A stretch of 33,761 nt of DNA from Bacteroidota bacterium (lineage in GTDB: Bacteria; Bacteroidota; Bacteroidia; Flavobacteriales; Flavobacteriaceae), in contig SMXJ01000111.1 of assembly GCA_004356305.1 (NCBI GenBank), positions 1-33,761 of the forward strand, in the 5' to 3' direction. Under the pieces are notes generated by a model, which had not been told where the DNA came from, searched no databases, and saw only the letters and a list, made by a program, of their open reading frames with translations. The position numbers and the translations under genes were made by a program. Of the stretch, positions 32,448 to 33,761 are shown one piece after another (positions within the stretch are counted from its first letter, which is position 1; every line of letters starts with the position of its first letter).

Positions 32448-32474
32448 ACCGCTACTGAATGTAGCGGTTTTTTT
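32448..32474 (+). terminator. Intrinsic terminator after the PLP synthase gene
   Basis: ACCGCTAC (32448-32455) and GTAGCGGT (32461-32468) form a perfect 8-base stem with a 5-base loop, followed by a T-run to 32474. Confidence 0.9.
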
Positions 32475-32524
32475 ATGTTAATTTCTTTCTAAATAATGAG
32501 TATGGCTATCCTACATAAAATACT

Positions 32525-32559
32525 TATTTTTGCAACTCGTATTTGAAATTAATTCAAAT
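32525..32559 (+). promoter_or_regulatory. -7 element and inverted repeat before the oxoamine synthase gene
   Basis: TATTTTTG (32525-32532) matches TAnnTTTG, 29 bases before ATG 32562. Between them ATTTGAA (32541-32547) and TTCAAAT (32553-32559) form a 7-base inverted repeat with a 5-base spacer, placed in the short leader where a repressor or RNA fold could act. Confidence 0.45.
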
Positions 32560-32561
32560 TG

Positions 32562-33761
32562 ATGAGAGATTTATTTGATAAAATTTACAAGGACAAAGGC
32601 CCTTTGGGGAAATGGGCTGAAGTGGCCGAAGGATATTTCGTTTTTCCTAAATTAGAAGGACCCATTTCCAACCGTATGAAATTCAACGGGAAAGAGGTAA
32701 TTACCTGGAGTGTAAATGATTATCTGGGGCTGGCCAATCACCCCGAAGTGAGGAAGGTTGACGCCGAGGCTGGAGCTAAATACGGATCGGCTTACCCAAT
32801 GGGTGCTCGTATGATGAGTGGACATACAGATCTTCACGAACAATTACAGGACGAATTGGCTGCCTTCGTGAGTAAAGATGCGGCTTATTTGCTCAATTTT
32901 GGTTATCAAGGAATGGTTTCTACCATCGATGCCTTGGTTTCAAAAGATGATGTGATCGTATATGATGTGGATGCCCATGCTTGCATAATCGATGGAGTGC
33001 GTTTGCATTTAGGGCAACGCTTCACCTACAGACATAACGATTTGGAAAGTATCGAGAAGAACTTGAAACGTGCCGAGAAGGTTGCTGCGAAAACAGGTGG
33101 AGGTATTCTATTAATTACGGAAGGAGTTTTTGGGATGCGAGGGGAGCAAGGCAATTTAAAAGAAATAGTTGCTTTAAAGAAAAAATATAATTTTCGTTTT
33201 TTTGTTGATGATGCTCACGGTTTTGGAACTCTTGGTAAAACAGGGGCAGGGGCAGGTGAGGAGCAAGGGGTGCAAGATGATATCGATGTGTATTTCGCGA
33301 CGTTTGCCAAAGCGATGGCTAGCACCGGAGCCTTTATTGCCGCTGATGAAGAGATCATCAATTATTTAAAATATAATTTACGCTCTCAGATGTTTGCTAA
33401 ATCATTGCAAATGCAATTGGTAGTTGGAGTTTTAAAGCGTTTGGATATGATACGCTCAAGTACCAACTTCAAGGATAAACTTTGGAAAAATGTAAATGCG
33501 TTACAAGGCGGCTTGCGTGAACGGGGATTCGATCTGGGGACCACTCAAAGTTGTGTGACACCGGTCTATCTAAAAGGATCTGTGCCTGAAGCCATGGCTT
33601 TGGTAAAAGACTTACGTGAAAACTATGGTGTTTTCACTTCTATTGTTGTATACCCGGTTGTTCCAAAAGGACTCATTTTATTGCGTATGATCCCAACTGC
33701 ATCACATACCATACAGGATATTGAACAAACCTTAGAAGCCTTCTCTGCCATTCGGGAACGA
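32562..33761 (+). CDS. Alpha-oxoamine synthase (serine palmitoyltransferase / cysteate acyltransferase-like), 3' end outside
   Basis: Starting at ATG 32562, the frame stays open for 400 codons to the window end. It is a fold-type I PLP enzyme that condenses an amino acid with an acyl thioester. Landmarks: DYLGLANHP, the PLP-stacking His139 in VDAHACIIDG, VDDAHGFGTLG (Asp216, His219), and cofactor Lys250 in FATFAKAMAST. KBL (glycine C-acetyltransferase), BioF and Spt share these. The DxHAxIxDG and RHND features resemble serine palmitoyltransferases of Bacteroidota. Next to a cysteine/cysteate synthase-like gene, a cysteate acyltransferase for capnine synthesis is an attractive assignment. Few residues can be missing at the 3' end, judged by family length of about 400. 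Confidence 0.88.
   Translation, partial: MRDLFDKIYKDKGPLGKWAEVAEGYFVFPKLEGPISNRMKFNGKEVITWSVNDYLGLANHPEVRKVDAEAGAKYGSAYPMGARMMSGHTDLHEQLQDELAAFVSKDAAYLLNFGYQGMVSTIDALVSKDDVIVYDVDAHACIIDGVRLHLGQRFTYRHNDLESIEKNLKRAEKVAAKTGGGILLITEGVFGMRGEQGNLKEIVALKKKYNFRFFVDDAHGFGTLGKTGAGAGEEQGVQDDIDVYFATFAKAMASTGAFIAADEEIINYLKYNLRSQMFAKSLQMQLVVGVLKRLDMIRSSTNFKDKLWKNVNALQGGLRERGFDLGTTQSCVTPVYLKGSVPEAMALVKDLRENYGVFTSIVVYPVVPKGLILLRMIPTASHTIQDIEQTLEAFSAIRER

Noticed and set aside
1..33761. Mobile elements, prophage, tRNA or rRNA genes
   Set aside because: No transposase, integrase, phage structural gene, or cloverleaf/rRNA-like sequence was seen on either strand by reading; a tool search could still find a degenerate copy.

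Overview
The window looks like chromosomal core DNA of a member of the Flavobacteriaceae (Bacteroidota). It is AT-rich. Genes start without clear Shine-Dalgarno sequences, and several are preceded by the Bacteroidota -7 promoter element TAnnTTTG (for example at 4913, 20077 on the minus strand, and 20168). The gene content is typical of the group: DUF4290 next to murA, a fused ResB-CcsA cytochrome c assembly protein, DUF2911, a TonB-dependent receptor with a carboxypeptidase-regulatory-like N-terminal domain, and the DUF2520-kdsC-ubiA-maf cluster. I see no rRNA, tRNA, CRISPR array, insertion sequence or prophage.

Layout. 1-1879: 3' part of a DUF4290 gene and murA, same strand. 1892-5156: a membrane coiled-coil protein, a small Fe-S protein, an aquaporin, an exported DUF2911 protein and a 47-residue zinc-ribbon protein (5013-5156). 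5157-5379: a convergent intergenic region with a long imperfect hairpin. 5380-13728: a minus-strand block read from right to left as DUF2520, kdsC and ubiA (overlapping), maf, a lipoprotein, a PIG-L deacetylase with a ThuA-like C-terminus, a 42-residue membrane peptide and a sodium:solute symporter. 13925-17086: the plus-strand ccsBA fusion. 17160-20048: a membrane-bound 7TM protein with a LuxR-like tail, and fumC. 20198-20371: a 57-residue membrane protein. 20420-27040, minus strand: TonB receptor, arsC-like protein, a helical unknown, a HAD phosphatase, an exported amidohydrolase, and prfB read through a programmed +1 frameshift. 27206-33761, plus strand: a possible peptide, an exported unknown, a threonine aldolase, an oligopeptidase B-like lipoprotein, a fold-type II PLP synthase, and an alpha-oxoamine synthase cut by the window end.

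How the genes work together. Envelope and respiration functions dominate: MurA (peptidoglycan precursor), KdsC (KDO for lipid A/LPS), CcsBA (periplasmic haem attachment), FumC (TCA cycle) and the TonB receptor. The last two genes are a cysteine/cystathionine/cysteate synthase-like enzyme followed by a serine-palmitoyltransferase-like enzyme. That pairing fits the two-step route to capnine-type sulfonolipids, though the sequence alone does not prove it.

Points most worth a second look: the heptad micro-repeat arrays that overlap the stop codons of two minus-strand genes (7281-7315 and 11512-11539), the possible sulfonolipid gene pair, the prfB frameshift element in a lineage that rarely uses Shine-Dalgarno initiation, Asp in place of the catalytic Cys in MurA, the tiny membrane peptide joined to the symporter, and the paired direct repeats upstream of the Fe-S gene. 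No clearly new defence or mobile system is visible.
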